A DNA stretch of 20,513 nucleotides from an uncultured Oscillospiraceae bacterium (GCA_950097605.1 CATNEU010000004.1:1-20513); one strand, 5' to 3'; shown: positions 8,165-14,997, counted from the first letter of the stretch. Numbers and translations are program-made. Notes: generated by a model from the letters alone, not told the origin.

Positions 8165-8193
8165 ATGATATATGACACGCAGCCAAAAAGCAA
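8165..8193 (-). promoter_or_regulatory. Sigma-A-type promoter of the RpiR-family gene
   Basis: On the minus strand the -35 is TTGCTT (8193-8188), the spacer is 17 nt, and the -10 is TATCAT (8170-8165). The start codon is 24 nt beyond the -10, so the leader would be short. Confidence 0.55.
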
Positions 8194-8210
8194 GTCCCGA
8201 AATGAAAAAT

Positions 8211-8245
8211 TGCAAAACGTATAGTATTTTTTACTATTCTTTGCA
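8211..8245. promoter_or_regulatory. Nested inverted repeat upstream of the RpiR promoter
   Basis: The outer arms are TGCAAA (8211-8216) and TTTGCA (8240-8245). The inner arms are ATAGTA (8221-8226) and TACTAT (8232-8237), around a five-T centre. It lies just upstream of the -35 of the regulator promoter, a place suited to autoregulation or activation. Confidence 0.4.
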
Positions 8246-8267
8246 TTTTATATCCTTCTATCCAAAC

Positions 8268-8307
8268 GAAACGGGCGGGAAGGCCGCAGCCCGTTCCCGC
8301 CCGTTTC
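8268..8307 (-). terminator. Long hairpin after the metallophosphoesterase gene, probable terminator
   Basis: A perfect 14-bp stem (GAAACGGGCGGGAA at 8268-8281 with 8294-8307) has a 12-nt loop, about 20 nt beyond the phosphoesterase stop codon. On the minus strand the tail is GTTTGG, a weak U-tract, so termination efficiency is uncertain. Confidence 0.5.
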
Positions 8308-8325
8308 CATGCTGCCGGACAGCCG

Positions 8326-9006
8326 CTATTTATGCGGCGCATCCGGTTCTGTTTTCACAATCTGCTTAAACACCGCACAGTGATGCGGCGTGATGTTCTT
8401 GTCCTGATGAAAGTACCCGAAATACCACTTCTTAAACTTGCAGTTGGCTGCCACCTCGTCAAAATAGCGGTGCAGCTCGGTCATATCGTGGTCGTCCATA
8501 TTGATGAAGCCCTTGATGGACCCCGGCGCCTCATGGGTCACAATATAGTCCACTTCGCCGCCCGCTTTCTTGAGGTTTTCAACTCCCTGCTTGAGCTCGG
8601 CAACCTTGGGCAGGTTGACGCTGAAAGCCGGCAGGTCATCGCGCAGGTCGCGGTCGTGGCTGTCCCCGCCGCCAAAGGCAAAGATTTTTTTGTCATCGAT
8701 TGTATACACCTGGCCGCGCAGCAGGTGCACCAGATTGCCCGAAATCACCTGTGCTTTGCCGCCGCAGTATTCCGTTATGGGATAACTACCCAGCAAATCG
8801 AAGTTCTCATGCCCGCCGTCGAGAAACAAAACGGTGTATTTGCGCTTGCCCAGCCATTTCAAAAAGCTCTGCTCCGATTTGCTTCCGTCCCAGATAAAAC
8901 CAAAATCCCCGCAGACGATCAGAACATCGTTCTTTTTCAGCTTTTTCAGCACAGGATCACTGAAACGGTCCTGTTCGCCGTGCATGTCCCCGGTTATGTA
9001 GATCAC
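8326..9006 (-). CDS. Metallophosphoesterase-family protein with altered metal motifs
   Basis: This 226-residue protein belongs to the calcineurin-like phosphoesterase fold. Visible motifs in order are ITGDMHG (GDxH), VCGDFG (GD), DGGHEN (in place of GNHE), VTHEAP (metal His), and FGYFHQ (in place of GHxH). The Asn ligand of GNHE is Gly and the first His of GHxH is Tyr, so two residues expected at the dinuclear metal site are missing. The GTG at 9006 has AAGGAGG 9 nt upstream and puts the first beta strand at the N-terminus as usual; the longer frame to 9132 reads through the structured leader. The substrate is unknown. A strong promoter and hairpin-rich leader precede it. Confidence 0.85.
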   Translation of the reverse strand: MIYITGDMHGEQDRFSDPVLKKLKKNDVLIVCGDFGFIWDGSKSEQSFLKWLGKRKYTVLFLDGGHENFDLLGSYPITEYCGGKAQVISGNLVHLLRGQVYTIDDKKIFAFGGGDSHDRDLRDDLPAFSVNLPKVAELKQGVENLKKAGGEVDYIVTHEAPGSIKGFINMDDHDMTELHRYFDEVAANCKFKKWYFGYFHQDKNITPHHCAVFKQIVKTEPDAPHK

Positions 9007-9328
9007 GTGACGAGCCCTCCTTGTTCGGTAAAGTGGGGGATTCCGGCATGGTTCCCATGTTTGCAGGCCGTTTTGTTTGGTATTCCTCCTGCCGGAGCGG
9101 CGGCCGGTATCTCCCGGCCGGTTTGGTCCCACTGCATCTATATACCGGCGGCGGCAGGACTATCCCTGACCGCCGGGCCGCGCGCGGCACAGCACCGCAA
9201 GCCACAAAACGCGGGCCCTTTGCCCGGAACCGGGCAAAGAGCCTGCGTTGGAGCGGCTGCGGTATGCCGCGCGCGCTTTCTTTGGCCGGCCCATGCAAAC
9301 AGGCCGGCCAAAGAAGCTCTATAATCTT
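9007..9328 (-). promoter_or_regulatory. Hairpin-rich leader (or small RNA) upstream of the metallophosphoesterase
   Basis: The region has no credible gene but five consecutive strong hairpins: 9101-9120 (CGGCCGG/CCGGCCG); 9145-9176 (CCGGCGG/CCGCCGG with inner CAGG/CCTG); 9210-9247 (CTTTGCCCG-GAAC-CGGGCAAAG with an outer 7-bp stem); 9253-9270 (GCGGC/GCCGC); and 9278-9315 (14-bp TTCTTTGGCCGGCC stem). With the promoter at 9329-9357 the transcript would have a leader of about 315 nt. I do not recognise a known riboswitch, T-box, 6S, SRP or RNase P signature. The last hairpin may instead terminate metY transcription, although its U-tract is missing. Confidence 0.45.
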
Positions 9329-9357
9329 ATTATACGGTCACAGCGCGGACTTTGCAA
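9329..9357 (-). promoter_or_regulatory. Sigma-A-type promoter reading into the structured leader
   Basis: On the minus strand TTGCAA (9357-9352), a 17-nt spacer and a perfect TATAAT (9334-9329). The -35 lies inside the last codons of the MetY-type gene, so the phosphoesterase leader can be transcribed on its own. Confidence 0.65.
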
Positions 9358-10627
9358 GAGCCTGTTTCAGATCGTCCAGCAAATCCTCGGGGTCCTCTAT
9401 TCCAATGGAAAACCGGACAGTGCCCGGCGCAATGCCGCTCTGTGCAAGCTGTGTATCCGAGAGCTGCCCATGGGTGGTAGTGCCTGGATGAATCACGAGG
9501 GAACGCACGTCCCCAACATTTGCCACAATGGAGAACAGGCGCAGCGCGTCGATAAACCGCACGGCGGCCTCCCGCCCGCCGGCAAGCTCGCAGGTGAATA
9601 CCGCGCCGGCGCCCTTGGGCAGGTATTTCTGCGCAAGCGCGTAATACGGGCTGGAGGCGAGCCCCGGATAGTGCACGGCTTTCACCTCCGGCTGCTTTTC
9701 CAAAAATGCCGCGACGGCCAGCGCATTCGCGCTGTGCTGCCGCATCCGCAGCGAAAGGGTCTCGACGCCCTGCAAGATCAAAAACGCGTTGAACGGCGAG
9801 AGGCAGGCGCCGCCGTCGCGCAGCAGGCAGGTCCGAAGCCGCAGGATAAACGCCGCGTTGCCGAAATCCCTTGCAAACACCGCGCCGTGATAGCTTGGGT
9901 CCGGTTGGTTGTACAGCGGGAAACGCGGATTGTCCAGAAACGAGAAGTTGCCGCTGTCCACCACAATGCCGCCGACGCTCGTGCCGTGCCCGCCCAGGAA
10001 CTTGGTGGCCGAATAGACCGCAATGTCGGCGCCGTGCGCAAACGGCCGGATCAGATAGGGCGTCGTGACAGTGGAATCCACGATCAGCGGGACGCCGTGC
10101 CGGTGCGCAATCTCCGCGATTTTTGCAAGGTCGGCCAGGTTGGCGTTGGGGTTGCCGACCACCTCCACGAAAAACGCGCGGGTTTTTTCGGTCACCGCGT
10201 CCTCCCAGGCCTGCAAGTCGTCCGGGTCCACGAATTGGGTCCGGATGCCGAGGCGGCCCAAGGTGACGCCCAGCAGGTTGACCGCACCGCCATAAATGCA
10301 GATCGACGAGACGATCTCGTCCCCCGCGCCGGCCAGGTTCAGGATGGTATTGAAAATCGCCGCATGCCCCGAGGCCATTGCCAGCGCGCCGACGCCGCCG
10401 TCGAGCGCCGCCATGCGCTGTTCGAGCACATCGTTGGTCGGATTGGTCAGCCGCGAATAGATGTTGCCGGTTTTCTCCAGCGCAAAGAGCGCACTGGCAT
10501 CCGCCGCGTCGCGGAAGCTGTAAGCCGCCGTCTGATAAATGGGAACACAGCGGGAACGCGTCTCGCTGTCGGGGTGCTGTCCCGCATGGACCTGCAGCGT
10601 ATCAAATCCAAGTGTATGCTTTTCCAT
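9338..10627 (-). CDS. metY: O-acetylhomoserine sulfhydrylase-type Cys/Met metabolism PLP enzyme
   Basis: This 429-residue protein has the length of O-acetylhomoserine (thiol)-lyases, which make homocysteine or methionine directly from O-acetylhomoserine and (methyl)sulfide. The start is typical (FDTLQVHAGQ, PIYQTAAYSF). YSRLTNPTNDVLEQRMAALDGG holds the PLP-phosphate contacts, and the PLP lysine is Lys209 in YSATKFLGGHG. The C-terminal region has VGDVRSLVIHPGTTTH. The ATG has GGGAGG 4 nt upstream, a short spacing, but the alternative 69-residue extension has no family resemblance. Related enzymes (cystathionine gamma-synthase, methionine gamma-lyase) are usually near 390-400 residues, so MetY is preferred. 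No S-box (SAM) riboswitch is visible upstream, unlike many Firmicutes met genes. Confidence 0.9.
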   Translation of the reverse strand: MEKHTLGFDTLQVHAGQHPDSETRSRCVPIYQTAAYSFRDAADASALFALEKTGNIYSRLTNPTNDVLEQRMAALDGGVGALAMASGHAAIFNTILNLAGAGDEIVSSICIYGGAVNLLGVTLGRLGIRTQFVDPDDLQAWEDAVTEKTRAFFVEVVGNPNANLADLAKIAEIAHRHGVPLIVDSTVTTPYLIRPFAHGADIAVYSATKFLGGHGTSVGGIVVDSGNFSFLDNPRFPLYNQPDPSYHGAVFARDFGNAAFILRLRTCLLRDGGACLSPFNAFLILQGVETLSLRMRQHSANALAVAAFLEKQPEVKAVHYPGLASSPYYALAQKYLPKGAGAVFTCELAGGREAAVRFIDALRLFSIVANVGDVRSLVIHPGTTTHGQLSDTQLAQSGIAPGTVRFSIGIEDPEDLLDDLKQALAKSAL

Positions 10628-10805
10628 AAGGCCTCCCTGCCGCCGCACCTCGGCATCTGTTCCGGCGAAGAAATCCGCTTTGGCGTGCGGCGGTCTGCCC
10701 AAAGCCTGTCTATCTTCCGTCGTTTCCGCGGCGCACGCCGCTTTTAGTCCATCCCGTTTCAATTTGGCAAAAACCAATCGAAATAGTAGGAAATGTCCTG
10801 TACAT

Positions 10806-10834
10806 ACTGTATCACAAAATCTTCCCAGAGGCAA
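10806..10834 (-). promoter_or_regulatory. Candidate promoter of the MetY-type gene
   Basis: On the minus strand TTGCCT (10834-10829), a 17-nt spacer and TACAGT (10811-10806). The leader to the ATG would be about 175 nt and shows no obvious known riboswitch. Confidence 0.35.
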
Positions 10835-10889
10835 TCCGCGAAACTGCCCAAATATTTTGTTCTGTTCTTACGGAAGTTTGGCACCTGTG

Positions 10890-10908
10890 TAAAGGGAAAT
10901 TCCCTTTA
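10890..10908. repeat. 19-bp palindrome at the left edge of the repeat region
   Basis: TAAAGGGAA-A-TTCCCTTTA is a perfect inverted repeat with a single central base. It lies about 40 bp before the first tandem unit and could be an operator, a hairpin or the edge of the repeat element. Confidence 0.5.
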
Positions 10909-10943
10909 GAAATCCCTTTTTATCCTCTGCTTTTGTTTTTCTT

Positions 10944-11317
10944 AATCTTTAGATTCATCTATCTTTAAGCTTGTCGCTCGGGCGTGCTGTGGGCCTATCT
11001 CTTTTTTTCTATTTTTTCTGGACCTTTAAATTCATCTATCTTAAAGTTTGTCGCTCAGGCCGCGACCGGCCCATCCTTTTGCTTTATTTTTCTTAACCTT
11101 TAAATTCATCTATCTTAAAGTTTGTCGCTCAGGCCGCGACCGGCCCATCCTTTTTGGCGCAGCCCAAAAAGGATGCAAAAAAGCTGGCCAAGGGGGCGAA
11201 CGGGCCCCTCCAATGGACAGTACGCCGTACAAAGCACAGCAAAGGGCGGCGGCGCGACGGTCGCGGGAGGCTCTGTGTGGGTCGGGAGCCCTGCCCCCTT
11301 CGCGATCCCCGTTCCAG
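10944..11317 (+). repeat. Left arm of composite repeat: three tandem units plus body
   Basis: Three units carry ATTCATCTATCTT starting at 10953, 11030 and 11104 (periods 77 and 74). Each is followed by TTGTCGCTC and a GGCCCATCC-type end. Units two and three are identical over 59 nt (11022-11080 and 11096-11154). The third continues into a hairpin (CATCCTTTTTGG at 11146-11157 with CCAAAAAGGATG at 11164-11175) and a body containing CTCCAATGG and GTAC-GCC-GTAC (11220-11230). The same body and units occur inverted at 11415-11710. An open frame at 11154-11372 is probably incidental. Confidence 0.85.
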
Positions 11318-11358
11318 GAGGGAGGTTAAGCCGATAGAAAAAGGCTTGCTGCAAAAGA

Positions 11359-11414
11359 GGGGAACCTTATAAATTGCCCCTCCCTTGCAGGGAACCTTTT
11401 AAAAGCACCTCTGC
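11359..11414. repeat. Short direct repeats in the spacer of the composite element
   Basis: GGGAACCTTATAAATTGC (from 11360) and GGGAACCTTTTAAAAGC (from 11390) are near-identical direct copies with a 30-bp period, each followed by a CCTC-type end. They occupy the centre between the two inverted arms. Confidence 0.6.
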
Positions 11415-11710
11415 TCGGGTACGGCCGGGGATTGTTAAGGGGCGCGTCTTCCGACCCATCGGAGCGCTTTTTGCGACCGCTGAGATGCCGCCCCTTGCCT
11501 ATCCGAATACGGCGTATCGTCCATTGGAGGAAGGTAGCGGCACCCCTTAACCAGATTTTTGCTTCCTTTTTGTCTGCCAAAAAGGAAGTGCCTGTCGCGG
11601 CATGAGCGACAAACGAAAAGATAGATGTATCAAGAAATCAAGAAAGATTTTGCATCCTTTTTTCTCACAAAAAAGGATGGGCCGACAGCACGCCTGCGCG
11701 ACGGACGGGG
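11415..11710 (-). repeat. Right arm of composite repeat: diverged inverted copy
   Basis: Read on the minus strand this segment repeats the left arm in order. There is an outer unit with GGCGTGCTGT and GGCCCATCCTTTTTT plus a hairpin (about 11650-11695), then ACATCTATCTT and GTTTGTCGCTCA (about 11602-11632), then GCCGCGAC. After these come the hairpin CTTCCTTTTTG/CAAAAAGGAAG (11562-11588) and the body with CTCCAATGG and ATAC-GCC-GTAT (11507-11517). Two stems differ from the left arm by paired, compensatory changes (CATCC/GGATG to CTTCC/GGAAG; GTAC/GTAC to ATAC/GTAT), which argues for a conserved RNA or DNA structure rather than a protein. Confidence 0.8.
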
Positions 11711-11820
11711 CAGAAGAAAAACTTTTTGATGCAAAATTCTTTTTAATTCTCCAGAGGAATTATAGGAGCCTTTCCATCTGCTAGAATACCCGTAAGCAGA
11801 CATATTAGGAGGCATATTCT

Positions 11821-12054
11821 ATGAACAACACTCTAACACTTACCAAACGCAGCCCAAAGAAACCGCCGACCCACCGGACCATTTCGATCCGCATACAGGC
11901 AGAGACCTGCGAAACATTGGACCGCCTTGGAGAACAGACGGGACGTTCGCGTAATGAAATTGTCAATTTGTTAATCGAATATGGGCTGCGCAATTGCGTT
12001 GTACAGGAGCCGGAGGCCCACTATGCGCAAGCCAAAAAAAGCGGACAGCCGTAA
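11821..12054 (+). CDS. Ribbon-helix-helix (CopG/Arc-type) DNA-binding protein
   Basis: This 77-residue protein has a basic N-terminus, then the beta strand THRTISIRIQ (about 17-26) and two helices ending in GRSRNEIVNLLIEYGL (about 42-57), the ribbon-helix-helix pattern. The ATG has AGGAGG 8 nt upstream. A weak -10 (TAGAAT, 11782-11787) lies before it without a good -35. It is the only plus-strand gene between 1 and 15.8 kb and lies right beside the composite repeat, but no toxin, relaxase or transposase partner is adjacent. Such proteins act as dimeric repressors of small operons or as plasmid/antitoxin regulators. Its last codons and stop form part of the downstream terminator hairpin. Confidence 0.8.
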   Translation: MNNTLTLTKRSPKKPPTHRTISIRIQAETCETLDRLGEQTGRSRNEIVNLLIEYGLRNCVVQEPEAHYAQAKKSGQP

Positions 12055-12069
12055 GCTGTCCGCTTTTTT
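12034..12069. terminator. Bidirectional terminator between the RHH gene and the MATE gene
   Basis: AAAAAAGCGGACAGC-CGTAA-GCTGTCCGCTTTTTT is a 15-bp stem with A- and T-runs, so it can end transcription from both converging genes. The plus-strand stop codon TAA is in the loop, and the MATE stop codon lies 2 nt beyond. Confidence 0.9.
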
Positions 12070-12070
12070 G

Positions 12071-13477
12071 TTACAGCGCGCTTTCCGGCGCCGCTTCATG
12101 TTTGGCAAACCCCATCACCTCATTGGGCTGCAAATATCGGATGCGGCCCTTGTACACCCGGATGAAAAGCCAGACGCCCGCCGCGAGCGATACCGCCTCG
12201 GCAATCGGGAACGCATACCAAACATAGTGCAGCCCGATGCCGGACAACAGGTACGCTGCCGGCAGAATCACAACCAGTTGGCGCAGCACCGAGAGCAGCA
12301 GGCTTTTGCCGCCCATGCCCACCGCCTGAAACAACGTGGAGAAGATGATGCCGAGCGCCGCCGGGCAGAAACAAAGGCTGATAATCCGCAGCGCCGGCAC
12401 GCCGATCGAGAGCAACTGCTCCGAAGCGTTGAAAATGGAAAGCAACTGTGCCGGCAGCAGCAGAAACAGCAGCATGCCCAGCAGCATAATCCCAAACGCT
12501 ATCGCGCCGCCGATGCGCAGTGTGGACAGCAGCCGGTGTTTGTTGCGCGCGCCGTAGTTGTAGCCCAATATCGGCATGATCCCCTGTGTGAGCCCGAATA
12601 CCGGCATGAACACAAACGACTGCAATTTGTAATACACGCCGAGCACCGCCACGGCCGCCTCGGAAAACTTGATCAGGATGGTATTGAGGCCGACAACCAG
12701 CACCGACATAATCGCCTGCATGATAATCGCGGGCAGGCCCACCGCGTAGATGTTCTTAATGATATAGCCGTGCAGCCGGAAGCCCTTGAAGGTGATGTGC
12801 ACCTCGTGCTTTTTCTGAAATGCCACAAACAGACAGAAAAACATCGCCACAAACTGGCCCGCTACCGTCGCGACCGCCGCGCCGCGCACGCCCATGGCGG
12901 GTATGCCCAGCCAGCCGAAAATCAAAATCGGGTCGAGGATGATATTGGTAATTGCGCCGGTGAGCTGCGACATCATTGGATAAATCATGTTGCCGGTGGC
13001 CTGGAGGGTCTTTTCAATGTTCATCTGTACAAACATGCCAAGCGAGGCGATGGTCACGACATAGGTGTAATCGCAGCCCATCTGCACCACCCGCTGCGTA
13101 TCCGTAAACGCCTCGAAAAACATCCGGGTAAACAGCGCGCCGAGCACCGCAAACACGATCCAACTGCAAAACGCAAGCAATATGCCGTGCGTGGCCGCGT
13201 GGCTGGCCTCCTCGCGGTTGCCCTCGCCCAGCCTTCTTGCAACGAGCGAGTTGATGCCGACGCCTGTGCCGACCGCAACGGCGATCAGCAGCGTTTGCAC
13301 CGGAAACGCCAGCGAAACCGCCGTGAGCGCGTCCTCCCCGATCTGCGCGACGAACATGCTGTCCACCACGTTGTACAGCGACTGAATCAGCATTGAGAAC
13401 ATCGCGGGCAGCGACATTGAAACGATCAGTCGAAAGATGGGGGCTGTCCCCATTTTGTTTTCCTTAGCCTGTTCCAT
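12071..13477 (-). CDS. MATE-family multidrug/cation efflux transporter
   Basis: This 468-residue membrane protein has about 12 hydrophobic segments and the two-bundle MATE layout. Family-like motifs include SLPAMFSMLIQSLYNVVDSMFVAQIG near the N-terminus, GTGVGINSLVARRLGEGN (about 90-107), and in the second half PVFGLTQGIMPILGYNYGARN. MATE proteins export cationic compounds using Na+ or H+ gradients, but the substrate cannot be read here. The ATG at 13477 has GGGAGAG upstream and gives a normal N-terminus; the 29-residue extension to 13564 passes through an intergenic hairpin and is rejected. It converges with the ribbon-helix-helix gene and lies 113 nt after the transglutaminase-like gene. 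Confidence 0.95.
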   Translation of the reverse strand: MEQAKENKMGTAPIFRLIVSMSLPAMFSMLIQSLYNVVDSMFVAQIGEDALTAVSLAFPVQTLLIAVAVGTGVGINSLVARRLGEGNREEASHAATHGILLAFCSWIVFAVLGALFTRMFFEAFTDTQRVVQMGCDYTYVVTIASLGMFVQMNIEKTLQATGNMIYPMMSQLTGAITNIILDPILIFGWLGIPAMGVRGAAVATVAGQFVAMFFCLFVAFQKKHEVHITFKGFRLHGYIIKNIYAVGLPAIIMQAIMSVLVVGLNTILIKFSEAAVAVLGVYYKLQSFVFMPVFGLTQGIMPILGYNYGARNKHRLLSTLRIGGAIAFGIMLLGMLLFLLLPAQLLSIFNASEQLLSIGVPALRIISLCFCPAALGIIFSTLFQAVGMGGKSLLLSVLRQLVVILPAAYLLSGIGLHYVWYAFPIAEAVSLAAGVWLFIRVYKGRIRYLQPNEVMGFAKHEAAPESAL

Positions 13478-13525
13478 TCTACCACTCTCCCATATCCATA
13501 GCTTTTTTCTCTTTTTACACAAGTA

Positions 13526-13559
13526 TACGGCGAAGAGCTTGGCATAGCTCCTCGCCGTA
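13526..13559. other. Imperfect hairpin between transglutaminase-like and MATE genes
   Basis: TACGGCGA (13526-13533) pairs with TCGCCGTA (13552-13559), with an inner GAGCT/AGCTC stem across one mismatch. No T-run follows on either strand, so it may be a weak terminator, an attenuator in the MATE leader or a processing site. Confidence 0.4.
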
Positions 13560-13590
13560 ATCAACAGGGAAAGGAGAAACCCGTCTTTCT

Positions 13591-14820
13591 CTATTCCACA
13601 AACAGATAGAACACCCGGAAGCCGCTGTCCCGCACCCAGCGGGCCGAGCCGACATGCGACTGGCTTAAAATCTGCGGGCCATATTCCTCGCTCATGCGCT
13701 CCACCAGCTCGTCATAGGTCTTCTGGCTCGCGCATTTGATCGAAATATAGTCCTTTCCCATGCGCATGTTGCCGCGCAACATTTTGGATGCGTCTTCAAC
13801 AAACGAGTCGGCGTCCGCGTCGTATACAACCACATCGTGCACCTTGGCGTCCATTGCCGTCGAGGTGCAGACCGGCGCAAGCGCGGCGACGCTCGGATCG
13901 AGGGCTTTATCCCGCGCGATCAGCGAGGTTGGCACCAAAAAGGCGATGTTGGTCGCAATCTCCTTGCCCGCACTGTACCCCGCGTCGTAGGATGCATCGA
14001 GGCAATAATAGGTCCCGTCGATGCGCACCACGTTCCAGACATGGCCGGCAGCGGCGCCGCCGTCCTGCGCCTCCCCTTCGGGGTAAAACACCTTAAAGCT
14101 CTCGATCCCGGCCATGCCGCAGAGCAGCGTGACCGCGTTTGCAAAGCCGTCGCAGTCCGCCTGCCGGTCGATCAGCGCACTTGCGAGGGATTTGTAACGG
14201 TAGCTGTCCCGGGTGCCGTCGTCGGCCTTGTAGGCCACGTTGCGCACCAGCCAGTTGTATAGATAGCGCGTTTTGTCCAGCTCGGACGTATAGGGGGGCA
14301 TGCGGTCGATGATCTCCTTCGCCACGCGCAGGCTCTGTTCCGACCGCTCCGGCGTGTCGGTCACGCTGGCCTGGAACGAGATGCGGGTGACCGGCCCGGT
14401 CAGGTGCACATCCCCGATGCCAAGCTGGGTGGTCGTGGCGGTCCAGGCGCTGCTGAGACCGATGCTGGGCCAGTCGCACTGCACGAGCGAGACAATCCGG
14501 TCGATGTCCGACGCCGCATAGGTGCCCGGCACCTTGAGCTCGCCCACGCCGTTCTCCAGCATGTATTTCACCGCGTCGTAGAACACCGTATCCTCTGCGG
14601 AGAGCTGCTGCCGGTAATAGGGCGTCACATATGCGTCAAACGGGCCCTCGCGCGTTTGAAACGCGCTGACCGAAACGCTCTTTCCATCAAACCGGAACGC
14701 TTCGCCGCTGCTGCGGTAATAAAAATAACCACCGGTAAGCACGGCTGCCACAAGCAGAGCGGCCGCAAGGATACCGCTGATTTTTTTACCGGATCTCTTT
14801 CTTTTTCTCACAACCCCCAT
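13591..14820 (-). CDS. Membrane-anchored transglutaminase-like protein
   Basis: This 409-residue protein has a strongly basic N-terminus (VRKRKRSGKK), one transmembrane segment or uncleaved signal (about 14-34), and an extracytoplasmic part. The transglutaminase-like fold is visible with the catalytic triad Cys223 (QADCDGFANA), His260 (AGHVWNVV) and Asp275 (YYCLDASYD). YLYNWLVRNVAYK (about 186-198) is the typical preceding helix. Bacterial members are proteases, peptidoglycan-associated enzymes or unknowns; the target is not evident. The ATG is preceded by AAAGG about 5 nt away, a modest site. Upstream is a promoter candidate at 14892-14920, and the YaiI-family gene follows the same strand further upstream. 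Confidence 0.88.
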   Translation of the reverse strand: MGVVRKRKRSGKKISGILAAALLVAAVLTGGYFYYRSSGEAFRFDGKSVSVSAFQTREGPFDAYVTPYYRQQLSAEDTVFYDAVKYMLENGVGELKVPGTYAASDIDRIVSLVQCDWPSIGLSSAWTATTTQLGIGDVHLTGPVTRISFQASVTDTPERSEQSLRVAKEIIDRMPPYTSELDKTRYLYNWLVRNVAYKADDGTRDSYRYKSLASALIDRQADCDGFANAVTLLCGMAGIESFKVFYPEGEAQDGGAAAGHVWNVVRIDGTYYCLDASYDAGYSAGKEIATNIAFLVPTSLIARDKALDPSVAALAPVCTSTAMDAKVHDVVVYDADADSFVEDASKMLRGNMRMGKDYISIKCASQKTYDELVERMSEEYGPQILSQSHVGSARWVRDSGFRVFYLFVE

Positions 14821-14891
14821 AAGCCTTTACCCTCGTAATATCCGCTGTCCCGCACGGGCCGGACAGCCAAATTGACAATACTCCACTGTTT

Positions 14892-14920
14892 AGTGTATCG
14901 CATATTCCACAAATGTACAA
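14892..14920 (-). promoter_or_regulatory. Candidate promoter of the transglutaminase-like gene
   Basis: On the minus strand TTGTAC (14920-14915), a 17-nt spacer and TACACT (14897-14892), giving a leader of about 65 nt. Confidence 0.45.
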
Positions 14921-14949
14921 CCTGCAAATTGTGAACGCCGCCTGCACAC

Positions 14950-14979
14950 TTTCCACAAATCCGGCAGGCTTTGTGGAAA
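14950..14979. promoter_or_regulatory. 10-bp inverted repeat resembling paired DnaA boxes
   Basis: TTTCCACAAA (14950-14959) and TTTGTGGAAA (14970-14979) are perfect inverted arms. The right arm extends to TTTTCCACA on the minus strand, close to the DnaA box TTATCCACA. A third TTCCACAAA lies at about 14904-14912. It may also be the transcript end of the YaiI-family gene, although no T-run follows. Confidence 0.35.
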
Positions 14980-14997
14980 ACCCGTCCGTAGTACCAC

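Larger units (their letters stand above)
10628..11820. other. 1.2-kb gene-free region, mostly repeats
   Basis: No frame here looks like a real gene. The part next to metY (10628-10890) carries only a promoter candidate. From about 10890 the sequence is a palindrome, tandem repeat units, a body segment, a spacer with short direct repeats, and a diverged inverted copy of the same body and units, each listed separately. The last 100 bp lead into the ribbon-helix-helix gene. Confidence 0.7.

Noticed and set aside
9007..9328. 6S, SRP or RNase P RNA in the structured leader
   Set aside because: The diagnostic conserved segments of these RNAs are absent; the hairpins are arranged in series and do not form one long rod or a known core.
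9248..10747. A 499-residue plus-strand open frame
   Set aside because: It is antisense to the MetY-type gene, which has the PLP lysine and full family length.
10628..10900. S-box (SAM) riboswitch or T-box upstream of the MetY-type gene
   Set aside because: None of the conserved core sequences of these leaders is visible on the minus strand.
10944..11155. Possible CRISPR array
   Set aside because: Only three units, repeats longer than the intervening sequence, no cas genes, and the units are part of a larger inverted repeat.
11154..11580. Two short similar open frames, one on each strand (11154-11372 plus, 11326-11580 minus)
   Set aside because: They are translations of the two inverted repeat arms. 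Indels between the copies shift the frame locally and hairpin stems covary, so a structural repeat explains the similarity better than a conserved protein.
11981..13396. A 471-residue plus-strand open frame, rich in His, Arg and Gln
   Set aside because: It is the antisense of the MATE transporter; its composition is that of a reverse-strand shadow.
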